Below are positions 11,125 through 20,481 of a stretch of 64,000 bases of DNA, piece by piece (the stretch's first letter is position 1; the number at the start of each line of letters is the position of its first letter). Source of the stretch: Catenaria anguillulae PL171 (taxonomy: Eukaryota > Blastocladiomycota > Blastocladiomycetes > Blastocladiales > Catenariaceae); NCBI GenBank assembly GCA_002102555.1, contig MCFL01000014.1, positions 186,001 to 250,000 on the forward strand. Reading direction: 5' to 3'. The translations under genes were made by a program, and so were the position numbers. The notes under the pieces were generated by a model. That model had not been told where the DNA came from and did not search any database. It was given only the letters and a program-made list of their open reading frames with translations.

Positions 11125-12474
11125 ATGGATTGGCTTTCATCGCTCAAGGCTACGGCCAAAGACAAGGTCGCATCTGTAAAGACGGCTATATCGAGCAATT
11201 CGGCCGGTAGCAGCGCCACCAGCAACCACAGCGGTGGTCCGCCAGCACCTGCCCCCAATACGCGTAGCCGCTCGTCCAAATCCTCCACCAGCAAACTGCG
11301 ATCGTCCGGGCCGTCGTTTTGGGAAGAGGAGGAGGCCCTTGATGCACAGCCTTCACCCAGAGATGTCACGGCTGCTCCCGAGCTTCCTTTGCCTCCTCAT
11401 CTCAAGCCGGCAAATCCCTTGTCGCCATTGCGGGACGTGTCACCAACAAACCCACCGAAAAGCCAGCGCGCTTCATCGGACCCGTCGTTGGCATTGTGGG
11501 AGGATGACCCGGATTCACCCACATCTCCGCGTGAGCGTGCAGTGCCTATAGCTCTTAATGTCCCATACTCACCCCGGCTTCAACTCAAACCAGTCAGTCC
11601 TTTAGCCCCCGTCCGCATTTCTGGCCTTTCTCCAAAACCGCCCAAACCGCGCTCGTCCGACCCATCGCTTGCTCTGTGGGAAGATGCCGATTCACCAACA
11701 TCTCCTACAAATCGCGCGAGCTTGCCCAGCTTGCCACTTCCGCCACTCAAACCACAAAAGGCGCACCTTTCACCTCCCCTCGATACACCCAAACCCACGA
11801 AAAAACTCTCTTCATCACCGTCGTTTTGGGAGGAAGAAGAAGCACTCGACTCGCCCAAGTATCAACTTGAAAAGCCTGCGCTTCCAATGCCGCCAAAAGA
11901 CCCCGAACTTGCGTCGCAAATCGCGGCCGAGAAATCGCGCCCGCGCCCGCGCTGGATCATCTACTTGGCCATGGGCCTGCTTTCCCTTGCCATGACATTG
12001 ACGATTGTGCTCGTCGTGTGGATGCGGTCGGCCGTGGTTGTGGACTTTGTCGACCTTCGCCGGCGGAATGCCTCACAGCCGCTGTCTGCGCTCGAGGATA
12101 CACCCACCATCAACCTGAACGCCATTTCCGAGTCTGCCGTGGCGTTCACGGCACGCATTAGCGTGTACTCGCCGCTGGGCGGCAAGTGCCGCGTGTCGGA
12201 TTTGAAGGTGCAAGTCAAGTCGGTCGGGCGCACGCTCTTGGACATGCAGGTGCCGCCCGGGACCGAACTGTTGCCGTACACTGCAAATCGGTTAAACTTG
12301 ACGGTTGTGGCCAACGATCCAGTCATGTTTGATCGTCTGTGTCCCGCAATGGTTGTTCGGACGCGTGTGGCCGTGGATATCACTGGGAGGGCGTATGTAC
12401 GAGGTGGGTGGAGGTCGCTGTTACCGCCGCTGCCCGTAAAGTCAAGGCTGTATGATATTCCGTGCCCGCGGTGA
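11125..12474 (+). CDS. Type II membrane protein with LEA_2-like lumenal domain and repeated W-acidic motifs
   Basis: Single exon, start at ATG 11125 (MDWLSSLKATAKDKVASV), 449 residues. The first ~270 residues are Pro/Ser-rich and contain four spaced copies of a short motif. The pattern is SS-x-PS followed by FWEEEEALD or LALWED(D/A), with the tryptophans at about residues 66, 126, 185 and 235. A basic stretch (SRPRPRW) precedes one membrane helix at about residues 277-300 (IIYLAMGLLSLAMTLTIVLVV). The remaining ~150 residues resemble an LEA14/NDR1-HIN1-like (LEA_2) beta-sandwich, with VAFTARISVYSPLGG and NRLNLTVVANDPV and several N-glycosylation sequons. The basic flank and lack of a signal peptide favour N-in/C-out topology. 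Related fungal proteins sit in the vacuole or plasma membrane. The role is unknown. The repeated motifs suggest a cytosolic docking partner (inference). Confidence 0.7.
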   Translation: MDWLSSLKATAKDKVASVKTAISSNSAGSSATSNHSGGPPAPAPNTRSRSSKSSTSKLRSSGPSFWEEEEALDAQPSPRDVTAAPELPLPPHLKPANPLSPLRDVSPTNPPKSQRASSDPSLALWEDDPDSPTSPRERAVPIALNVPYSPRLQLKPVSPLAPVRISGLSPKPPKPRSSDPSLALWEDADSPTSPTNRASLPSLPLPPLKPQKAHLSPPLDTPKPTKKLSSSPSFWEEEEALDSPKYQLEKPALPMPPKDPELASQIAAEKSRPRPRWIIYLAMGLLSLAMTLTIVLVVWMRSAVVVDFVDLRRRNASQPLSALEDTPTINLNAISESAVAFTARISVYSPLGGKCRVSDLKVQVKSVGRTLLDMQVPPGTELLPYTANRLNLTVVANDPVMFDRLCPAMVVRTRVAVDITGRAYVRGGWRSLLPPLPVKSRLYDIPCPR

Positions 12475-12954
12475 CCGCGGTTTGTGTTTGTTCTCGCCTT
12501 CGTTTTTGCCCTTGCAGTTTTTTTTTTCAGTTTGTCCTGTGATCCCCCTCATTTTCCTTCCCTCTTTTCACTTTGTGCTCTGTTGTTTGTTTGTTGCTTG
12601 TCCCGATGGGATAGTGGAAGGCATTGAATGCTGTTTGATCCCATTCTTGTACATATTTACATGCATTCTTGCTTCGGTTCCCACTTGACTTGACTTGCGT
12701 GAGCTCTTCATTCCCTTCCCGACGCGCCCAACCTTGTGGATCGGTGACCCTTTCGAACTGCCATCGTCTTGCGTGCCAACATGGCCAGCCGAGACGCCAC
12801 CAGCAGGACGTCTCCTCGGCAAGAATCAACCCAATGTATGTTGCATGATGCACCCAATGCAATTTCTCGTCCAGCCGTAACGTGCTCGCTGTCCCAAACC
12901 TATTCCACCCCTGACGCCCATTCCTCGCCATTGACCTCATAGCCAGTTTGCACA
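12475..12954. other. Intergenic region, T-rich then C-rich
   Basis: A T-rich stretch with a 9-base T run (about 12518-12526) follows the stop of the upstream gene and probably holds its polyadenylation region. It passes into a C-rich leader before the TMEM220-like gene. No gene recognised. Confidence 0.4.
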
Positions 12955-13860
12955 ATGGGGTCCAAGAAGTCATCGAGCAACCGCGGGTCGCCCGCAACCA
13001 CGCCCCGTAAAGCAGGCAAGTCGTCGACACCTGCGGCGGCCACCTCCACGCCATCCAAGCTCAAGTCATCGATCGGGGCCAAAATCGACCGATTGGACGC
13101 CCTTGCTGCCCATCGCGCGCGCCCAACCAACCCATCGTTCCGCATTGCCAATGCCATCATGACCTTGTATTTTCTGTACGCCACATATGTGCAAGTCAAC
13201 GATCCCGGTACGTATGCCGAATTTAAAAAAAAAAAAAAAACTCTTAGATGCTTTCCTGTGCGTACACACGCTCAAGCTGACGACAAGCAACGTAGACTTT
13301 ATCCCCTGGGTAGCCTTCTACTCGCTGTGTGCGCTCAACTGCCTGCTCAACACTTTCCCGTCCATTCCGCTCGATGCGCCCTTCCTACCCATCCACCTCA
13401 TTGGCTTTTTTCTCGTGGGCACCTCGGTCATGAACGACAAGCTGTACCCGCTGCCCGACAACTGGGAAGGCAACCTGGTCCACGAGCTGTTTGACGTGCA
13501 CTCGGAAACGGGCCGCGACGTGTGGGCGTTGTGATTGCACTCACTTGGACGCTTGCGTGCCGTGCCGTACCAAAGGCAGTTAGCAACGTGTTTCTAGTGG
13601 GCGTTGCCGGCGGCGTGGCGGCGGCCGCGTATTATGTGCCAAAGTATTACATGACGTGGGACGATGTCAAGAATGTCGCGCATTGCCATGGGCTCGGGTT
13701 TAACGCAGGCAAGGCCGGAGGCGAGGGGCCGGGTTGGCCGGTGGGTCGTGCAAGATGCCGCCTGGGCATGCAAGGTGTGGGCGGCGGCGGCACGTGTCCG
13801 TTCACGGGCAGGAAGCAGTCAGAGGCCGGCGCCTCTGAGCAGGGCAAGGACGAGTTGTAA
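12955..13860 (+). CDS. TMEM220-family membrane protein
   Basis: TMEM220 proteins are small multi-pass membrane proteins of unknown biochemical role. Exon 1 starts at ATG 12955 with a Ser/Thr/Lys-rich tail (MGSKKSSSNRGSPATTPRK) and reaches the family signature in helix 1, LYFLYATYVQVNDP. Intron 13208-13295 (GTACGT to CGTAG, with a 16-base A run) is followed by DFIPWVAFYSLCALN, a helix near PIHLIGFFLVG, and ELFDVHSETGRDVWAL. At 13530 the frame meets TGA. Shifting by one base continues the family pattern directly (VIALTWTLACRAV, matching the last conserved helix), so one G is probably missing from the gcgttgtga run. The C-terminal tail beyond ~13690 is Gly-rich and poorly defined, and the frame stays open to TAA at 13858. 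Expected length for the family is about 160-200 residues plus tails. Confidence 0.8.
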
Positions 13861-13996
13861 GCAGCATTTCCACCCAATGTTTTCCCGTGAGGCTTATTGT
13901 GACTTCAAGGATGTCCTATCATGTTACGAATCGATAGATTCACTGGACTTGCATAAACCTTAACCCAGCATATGCATATGCCAAGTGACAATCGAT

Positions 13997-15222
13997 TCAT
14001 TCTTGTGCCTTCTTTTTCGACGCAAATGGGATGGCGGGCATTCGGTTGCCCACGGGCACCAGCTCGGTCATGCGCCAGATAATCATTCCAAACTGTTCAA
14101 ACGGAAAAAGTGCAAGTCTGTCAACAATCCATCAACATCATGATGGTTCCCGTAGAGGTGACAGAAACACGGACCCAAGCACACATTGCCAAGAACCCAT
14201 CCAAAACGCCATTTCCGGCCGTTTGACCCTTGGTCCCAGCCCTCAACATCTCGCCATTGAAATTGGTGGCCATTTCCTCATACCCCTTGTCCAAGCCATC
14301 AAACAAGTACTTGCAGCACGCCTCAGGAGACAAGATCTCGTCGTCCTTTTCGAGCTCCTTGGTGGCCGCGGGCTTGATGCGCTGTTCCTCGGCAAACGAT
14401 TCCGTGTCGATGCTGCCCGGGAAGAAGGTATGGATCGAGACGCCCGCGGCGGCGCCGCCGAGGACTTCGTGGCGCAAGGCGCGAGCGAGAAGGTTGATGG
14501 CGACTTTGGAGGGCGAGTAGGCGGAATAGCCGGTAAACTAGCAGAGCAGCAAGGTGTGATGGAGTGTTCAGGTGTGCAGGTGCATAAATCAAGAAGAAAG
14601 ACATGGCGGGACGTACCGTCACCATACTGGCCATGCTGCTCACAAACACAATCTTGCCCTGGGCAACCGGGCGCGGCGCACGGTCATCGTCCTGATCCTG
14701 GTCATCCCGATCACGGACTGCATCCACCATGCGCTTGAGCGCTGCATGCGCCGTATAGGCGGCCGTCAAGTAGTTCATCTTCATCAAGTACTCAAAGTCC
14801 TCCGGGTCATGGTCCAAGAATGTCTTTGGCAACGCCGTGCCGGCATTGCACACCACCATGTAAGGTGTACGTCCACCAACGAGTTGCGTGGCCTTGTCGA
14901 GTGCTTGCGCAATGCTCGAGGGTACGGTGCAGTCAGCAGTGACGTAGGTAATGATTTGGTCGGGTGTGGCGTCAGGCGGGAGCGAGGATTTGATTTGCGC
15001 AACTGCGGCGCGCAGGACGGGCTCGCGGCGCGCGCAGATGACGACGTGGGCGCCGCGCTGGGCGGCAGATTTGGCAATGGCCAGGCCGAGGCCCGCAGAG
15101 CCGCCTGTGATGAAGACGTGCTGTTGGCAGCAGGAACGGGAGGAATGAGGGGTGGGTGTTTTACAGGGTGGCGCGAAAGCGAGTGGGAAGCGCCAACATA
15201 CGCGGTCGAAGAGGTCGAGCAT
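13997..15222 (-). CDS. TSC10: 3-ketodihydrosphingosine reductase (short-chain dehydrogenase)
   Basis: This enzyme reduces 3-ketodihydrosphingosine to dihydrosphingosine with NADPH, the second step of sphingolipid synthesis at the ER. The short exon 1 (MLDLFDR, 15222-15202) is spliced over 15201-15121 to the Rossmann motif HVFITGGSAGLGLAIAKSA. Further SDR features follow: CNAG, FDHDPEDFEYLMKMNY, and VFVSSMASMVT before intron 14616-14538. The catalytic YxxxK lies just after it, in FTGYSAYSPSKVAINLLARAL. Then comes FFPGSIDTESFAEEQRIKP, typical of the KDSR/Tsc10 subgroup. A third intron (about 14174-14094) leads to the last exon, FGMIIWRMTELVPVGNRMP, ending in a Lys-rich ER-type tail (ASKKKAQE). 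The frame is intact through all exons, unlike many neighbours. An upstream in-frame ATG at 15249 is also possible. Confidence 0.88.
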
Positions 15223-15757
15223 TGCGGTGATACTGTAATTGACCTTCAAGTGTGCATGGCATGCGCAATCATGGCGGAGAGTGCTGGACTGGACGATGAC
15301 TTTGTGTCATTGCACACACTTTGTACTGCAACTTCATTGTCTCGCACACCACGGCAAAAAAATCAAAGGCGAGACCGGATCGGCGTCCCTTGACTCGCTC
15401 CTTTGGGCCAACATTCAACCGATCCAAAGAGCATCAAGTTATACATAGAGCAATTATGCAAATGCAACTGCAACGCAAGACCGGACCCACACCACACACC
15501 CACACGGGCACCCGCTGCAACAGAGTCAGCCATTTCGATCCGCAGAAAGAGATTCTTTCCAGACAGCTTTGCCATTCACTGTTGTGACCCGCTTGTTGTG
15601 TCTCCACCTGCTGTCCGCCCAATCACCAACCATTGGACCCAAGTGCACCGACAGGATTCCCCGAGTACCCCGATTGAAACGGTAAACAGGGCCATCAGCG
15701 AATCAACCGCTACATGGTCCCATCGTTGGTGACTGGCCCGCCTCTTGGATCCCCGTC
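15223..15757. other. Divergent promoter region
   Basis: This lies between the TSC10-like gene (minus) and the PPR-like gene (plus). There is no coding signal and no distinct repeat. Both outward leaders are probably in here. Confidence 0.35.
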
Positions 15758-17057
15758 ATGTTTGTGCGCATGGCCCATCGAGCGGCGACCAATTTCCACC
15801 CAATCCGCCCACCACCTTCTTTACTGCAAGTCATGTTGTCCCCACACCAAGACATGACCGACATTGTCATCCCACCGCCACCTTCAAGACGAGTGGCTTT
15901 TGCACCCATTCGACCAATGTCCTGCTCCGTGACGTCTCCTTCCGATGGCCGAAAATACCCCCACAAACTCGACTGCCGCCTTCAAAGTCAGTCCAGGCAC
16001 ATGGGCATGGCTCGGAACAGATTCCTCTGCCAACAATCCACTGCACCAATTCTGTATCTGCATCAATACCCACACCGACACCCGCCACTCTTCCCCACCA
16101 GCCATCCCACTCCTTCCATCTTGCAAGCTCAAACTCCTCTCCATCGACTCGGCCGCCTACGACAAGGATCCAAAGACTCGACCGGCAAATCGCTCACGTT
16201 CACGGCCACGCACCGTCTACCCATCCTCATACCAACCCACACGCTCGCTCCCGGGCAACATTTCTGTGCCCGATCTCACGCACTCTCCACCCATCAGCAA
16301 CATGCGCGACTGGCGGATCCGCTTGACGTATCTTCGGCACTCCCTGTCAACCTCACTGACCCTGTCTTCACGCTCCAAACGCCGCCAACTCAACCGCCAC
16401 TCGCCACTGCCCTGGCCAGGGCCAGGCACCTCGCCGCTCCCACCTCGCCACACGCACTTGCACTCTGTCCCTGGACTGCGTGCTTTGCTCGCGGCTCACC
16501 TCGCACTTGTCGGCACACCCAATGTGCCCAATGACCACCTCGACGCCAAGGATCATTCGGCCATCATGCACGCCTACTACCTGCTTGGCAACCACCGCCT
16601 TGTCGTCAATCTGTTCACCCAACATCATCCATGCCCAGACGTGCCTGCCCTCAACTTGGCCATGCGCTCGGCCGCACTGGTTCACGGGCCGGTGGCCGCT
16701 GTCAAGGTGTTTAGCGAGTGGATGCAAGCCACCGGCGCCAAGACCGAGACCGAGACCGAGGCAGAGGCAGAGGCAGAGGTGGGCAGGTTGGACGCAGTCA
16801 GTGTGGCCACCGTGATGCGTGTGCTCGAGTCGATCGGGTGTGCGAGCGAAGCTTTGCGCGTGTACGAGTTTGCGTGTGCAGAAAGCGACAAGACACCCAA
16901 GCATGGAATGGGATGGGCAGGGCGGCCCGCACGCCCGCCGCATGTGGTTCCTGACAGGTATTTGGTCGAGTATGTCCGGGCACTGAGGGACAAGGTGCAC
17001 AAGGACTCGGCTGCCTGTCAGGCGGCAGATGGAGAGTGCATACATGGGGATGAGTAG
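15758..17057 (+). CDS. PPR-like helical-repeat protein, N-terminus uncertain
   Basis: The C-terminal ~200 residues read cleanly to TAG at 17055. They show pentatricopeptide-like helix pairs: AIMHAYYLLGNHRLVVNLFT, then PDVPALNLAMRSAA and GPVAAVKVFSEWMQ. A (TE)n(AE)n acidic linker follows, then DAVSVATVMRVLESIG and ASEALRVYEFAC, with YLVEYVRALRD at the end. PPR proteins normally bind organellar RNA. The upstream part is uncertain: about 16290-16450 reads best in a different frame (RLADPLDVSSALPVNLTDP, LATALARARHLAAPTSP), so at least one frame change lies near 16455. Candidate starts are 15758 and 15945, and neither is convincing. The Ser/Arg/His-rich N-terminal sequence could be a mitochondrial presequence, but that is weak. 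Confidence 0.5.
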
Positions 17058-18252
17058 TTGCTGGCCGTGTTCCCAATACACTTGCTCGATCGATTGGTGA
17101 TTGTGAGGTTATGGGGTTTATTGATTTTTTGGGAAACAGACAGACACAAATGGACAGCATTGGAAACAACAACAAGAATATGCAAACAACGTGCAACAAT
17201 CACAGTTGACGATTCGATTCGGGCATGTGCGAGGGAGAAGGAGAGAAAAAGGTGGCAATGAGCGACCAAGGAGGAATGGGAGAGGAGAAAATTGAACAAG
17301 GCCCGATCCGAAACGGAATTGCGTAATTGTGCAATGAACATCAAGAAGAGCAAAGACACACAAGGCTGAAAGAAAGTGGGGAAAGATTTGAACTCGTCGT
17401 CATTTACACATATCAGGTAGAAGAGGAGGAACAATCGAATAGCGAAGGAAGCCCTATCGTGGCCCTCACCAGCAGCCACGACGTTTCTGCTCAAACGGGC
17501 ATCGGTCCAACGTGATTGCACCGTGGCAGAAACCAGAAAAGAGGGCAAGGGCAAGAATGACGAGGCAGAGAGACGGAGAGAGAAAACGAGAGAACAAGAG
17601 AGGAGGGAGAAACTGATTGTTTGTGCATGGTCCCGAAGAACAGTCACTGAGGCATCCCCGGAAGAGCGCAAGCAAGGGGGGGAGGGGGAGAGGTACGGAA
17701 ACAAACAAACAAACAGTTGAGAGGGTCAAGGAGAAGGAGAAGGAGAAGGAGAAAATGAAGGGAAAAGGCGCCAGCTCGGAATGGTGCACGTCAAGGATGC
17801 GAGCGCACAGCCAATGGATGAAATGAAACGGATACACGAACGTTTGACATGGTTGAACGATTGCCAGATGGTTCAAGAACGGACAAGAGGAAGAAGAGAA
17901 ATGCAAACAGCAAAGAGGAATCAAGGGTGGAACCAGGGCAAAGCAAACAACAACGAAGGGTATCCGAAAAGGCATCACAAACAGACGAGCAGCAAACACG
18001 GCCACAGACGGCAAAGGCAGCGGGTGGGTGGAGCCCACGCAGATCGACACAATGGGTTGGATGGGCAATGGATGTTGAATCACCAGCATCAGCGCGGGTG
18101 GGAGGACCAAAACGAGGTCACTCGCAAGTCGGCATTTGGTCACGACTCGTTCACACCAGCGCACGCAATGCCCACATCCAAGTCAATTTCGACCGCCATC
18201 CGCATACACACCCAAGTTGCAGCGATACCATATCAATCAGCAGCTCACAATT
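17058..18252. other. Convergent intergenic region, strongly purine-rich on the plus strand
   Basis: This lies between convergent genes. From about 17200 to 17950 the plus strand is A/G-rich with GGAGAA and GAGAGA stretches, including an (AAGGAG)-type run near 17725-17760. Open frames on the minus strand here encode only Phe/Leu/Ser-rich sequence that follows from the pyrimidine bias, so I do not call them. Part of it is presumably the 3' UTR of the SAP-domain gene. Confidence 0.45.
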
Positions 18253-20481
18253 TTACCCGTTGAAGCCACCCGTGGATCCAGCTGGATTCATTCCGGGGGT
18301 AAACACATACCCGTTTGCTCCCGCCATGGGTAAGATGGGATACCCAGCAGGTGGCTGTGTGGCCACAGGCGGCTGTGCCGCAAACTGGAACGGCTGTCCC
18401 GGAACCGACACGGGCATGTTGGGCGGCGTTCCCGACGGCGTGTACGGATTGTTGGCAAAGTAAAACCCGCCCGCCGCAGCGGCTGCCATGGCCGACGCTC
18501 CAAGCATGAGCGGCTGTGCAAACGATGCGCCGGAAGCAACCGAGTCGAGCGACGAAATGGACGCTTGGTGGCGCAACGACGCAAGCGAGTGTGTCGAGTT
18601 GCTGCGCGACAGACCCGATGCCGTGGACCGTGCAGAGTTGGACCTGTGCAACGACGAGGCCCCCGAGTTGGACCTGTGCAGGCTCGCTCCGGACGGATAC
18701 ATGGACGGCTGGAGCATGGGCGACGAGGGAGCTGAAGGGACCGGCGTCGCGTAGCCCAAAGCCTCTGCCTGGCGCTTGGCTTGCACCATACGAATCTCTT
18801 CCTTGAGGCGTTCGGCCAACACGGCCTTGCGGCCAGTTGCCTGGCGGCCGCGCTGGCGCAACAGGTCCTTGAGTTCGGACACGGTGATGTCATCAAAGTT
18901 GACGCGCAGCAGGGCGTCGTCTTGCGCACGCTCAATGTCGTCATTGGTTGCCTTGGGTGGCGGCGGCAACGGGACGCCCGCAGCGGTGGCTGGGGCGGGA
19001 GCAGAGGGGCCCGACACGTCCTTGCCTGGTGTGCCGTTCGAGACGCTGGCAAGCGATGCGCTGGATGACATTGATCTCAAGGATTGGACAGACGTGCGTT
19101 TCGGAGGAGGCGGCAGATTCAGGCTGGCAAGGCCATCGATGGAGCTGCGCGGCGTGTGGCTGACCGAGGCGGGCAAAGGAACTGAAGCAGCGGATTGGGC
19201 CGACATGTCAACGGATCCACGTGGGGTGAATGTGGGCGGGGCCATGGGGCCAGCGAGCGGCTGCTGTGAAGTAGGAATATCCACTGGCTGTTGCAACGGG
19301 GTGACGGAAACGTTGACAGAACGGGTCGCGGTCGGTGGAGTGGGCAACGAGCTTGTGCGGGTTGGCGGTGTGAGCACCATGGGCTGGAATGAAACTGGTT
19401 CCTGCAAAGGTTGTTGCTGCTGGGCAGCCATGGCAGCCGCCACGGCCTCAAACGAGGCCAAATTGAGATCCACCGGTGTAGCTTGCTGCTGCTGAGCATC
19501 CGCGTCCTCAGGATGCTTGAGCGAGTTGACGGGTTGCTGCGACAGGTTGAGGCCAGCTGCAAGCGTCAAATCCGAAAAAGATTGGCGCATCGACAAACGA
19601 TCCGACGACTGGTTGGCTAAGCGGCGAGGCTCGCGACGAAGCGTGCCAGGAGGCGCAGGCGGCATGACCGTGAGAACCGTTTGCGTATCCTCATCCATGG
19701 CATCATCCTCGCTATCGTCGCTCTGGTCGCTTTCCATGACGTGGAACGACGGGGCGGCAGCAGGAGCAATGGATGCTTGGGCTGCATGCAGCTGTTGAAG
19801 GGCAGCTTCGAGCGGCTGGTGCAATTGCTGTTGTTGTTGCTGCTGCTGTTGTTGCTGCTGATGCTGGTGATCCAAAGTCGGTGGCTGCGAATTGAGCGTC
19901 ATGCCGACAAGGAGCCCAGTATCGATAGCGTGAGGCTGCTGGTCGAGCTGCATGGCGGCAGCAAGCGAGCTGAGCGAGAATGATGAATCCGACAAGGACA
20001 TGGAGTGCGCTGGCGGGCCCATGGACATGGACGACTCTGAAAGATGCTGCTGGTGGTGGTGGTGGTTGGGCATGAACATGGACGACATGGACATGGACAT
20101 GGACGATTCGCCCGCATGCAAGTGCGCCGGGTTCATGGTGGCCGAGGTTGCGGTGGTTGTGGATGCCGAGCCCGCGGTCGTCGACATGGAAGCACCCGCC
20201 ATGGACTGCATGGTGGACATGGAGAAGGACATGGTCATGGACGCTTCGCCTGTAGCGTGCGGGTTGGCGGGCGTCGTGGGCGGGGCCAAGGATCCATGCA
20301 GCAAGTACGGCGTCAAACCGGTGCGAACAGGCGTGAAGTCGAGATCCATGGCATCGTTGGCGAGATCCAAGCCAAAGTGCTCGGACCAGGCGGTCAGCAC
20401 ATCGGCCGAGAGAGGGGCGTGACTGGCGGCCCCATTGGCGCTGCTTTGGATGCTGGTCTGTTGGTCGGGCGTGGTATTCAT
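18253..20481 (-). CDS. SAP-domain protein with polyQ and Ser/Met-rich regions
   Basis: Single-exon gene, 742 residues from the preferred ATG at 20481 (MNTTPDQQTSIQSS). The open frame extends upstream, but that part is hydrophobic and looks like untranslated leader. The SAP motif is at about residues 527-563 (DDITVSELKDLLRQRG, then GRKAVLAERLKEEI). SAP domains bind scaffold/matrix-type DNA or RNA and occur in transcription and chromatin factors. The rest is low-complexity: Met/Ser-rich repeats (SMSMSMSSMFM), a His run, a 12-Gln tract near 19830-19860, an acidic patch (SDDSEDDAMDEDTQT) and a C-terminal Ser-rich block repeating LHRSNSxxS. An acidic/hydrophobic stretch near the N-terminus (LDLANDAMDLDF) could be an activation region. 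A nuclear, transcription-related role is likely, but the family is not identified. Confidence 0.75.
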   Translation of the reverse strand: MNTTPDQQTSIQSSANGAASHAPLSADVLTAWSEHFGLDLANDAMDLDFTPVRTGLTPYLLHGSLAPPTTPANPHATGEASMTMSFSMSTMQSMAGASMSTTAGSASTTTATSATMNPAHLHAGESSMSMSMSSMFMPNHHHHQQHLSESSMSMGPPAHSMSLSDSSFSLSSLAAAMQLDQQPHAIDTGLLVGMTLNSQPPTLDHQHQQQQQQQQQQQQLHQPLEAALQQLHAAQASIAPAAAPSFHVMESDQSDDSEDDAMDEDTQTVLTVMPPAPPGTLRREPRRLANQSSDRLSMRQSFSDLTLAAGLNLSQQPVNSLKHPEDADAQQQQATPVDLNLASFEAVAAAMAAQQQQPLQEPVSFQPMVLTPPTRTSSLPTPPTATRSVNVSVTPLQQPVDIPTSQQPLAGPMAPPTFTPRGSVDMSAQSAASVPLPASVSHTPRSSIDGLASLNLPPPPKRTSVQSLRSMSSSASLASVSNGTPGKDVSGPSAPAPATAAGVPLPPPPKATNDDIERAQDDALLRVNFDDITVSELKDLLRQRGRQATGRKAVLAERLKEEIRMVQAKRQAEALGYATPVPSAPSSPMLQPSMYPSGASLHRSNSGASSLHRSNSARSTASGLSRSNSTHSLASLRHQASISSLDSVASGASFAQPLMLGASAMAAAAAGGFYFANNPYTPSGTPPNMPVSVPGQPFQFAAQPPVATQPPAGYPILPMAGANGYVFTPGMNPAGSTGGFNG

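Noticed and set aside
17018-18164. Minus-strand frames rich in Phe, Leu, Ser and Pro that look like membrane proteins
   Set aside because: The composition follows from the purine/pyrimidine strand bias, there is no conserved motif, and the frames lie in a convergent 3' region.
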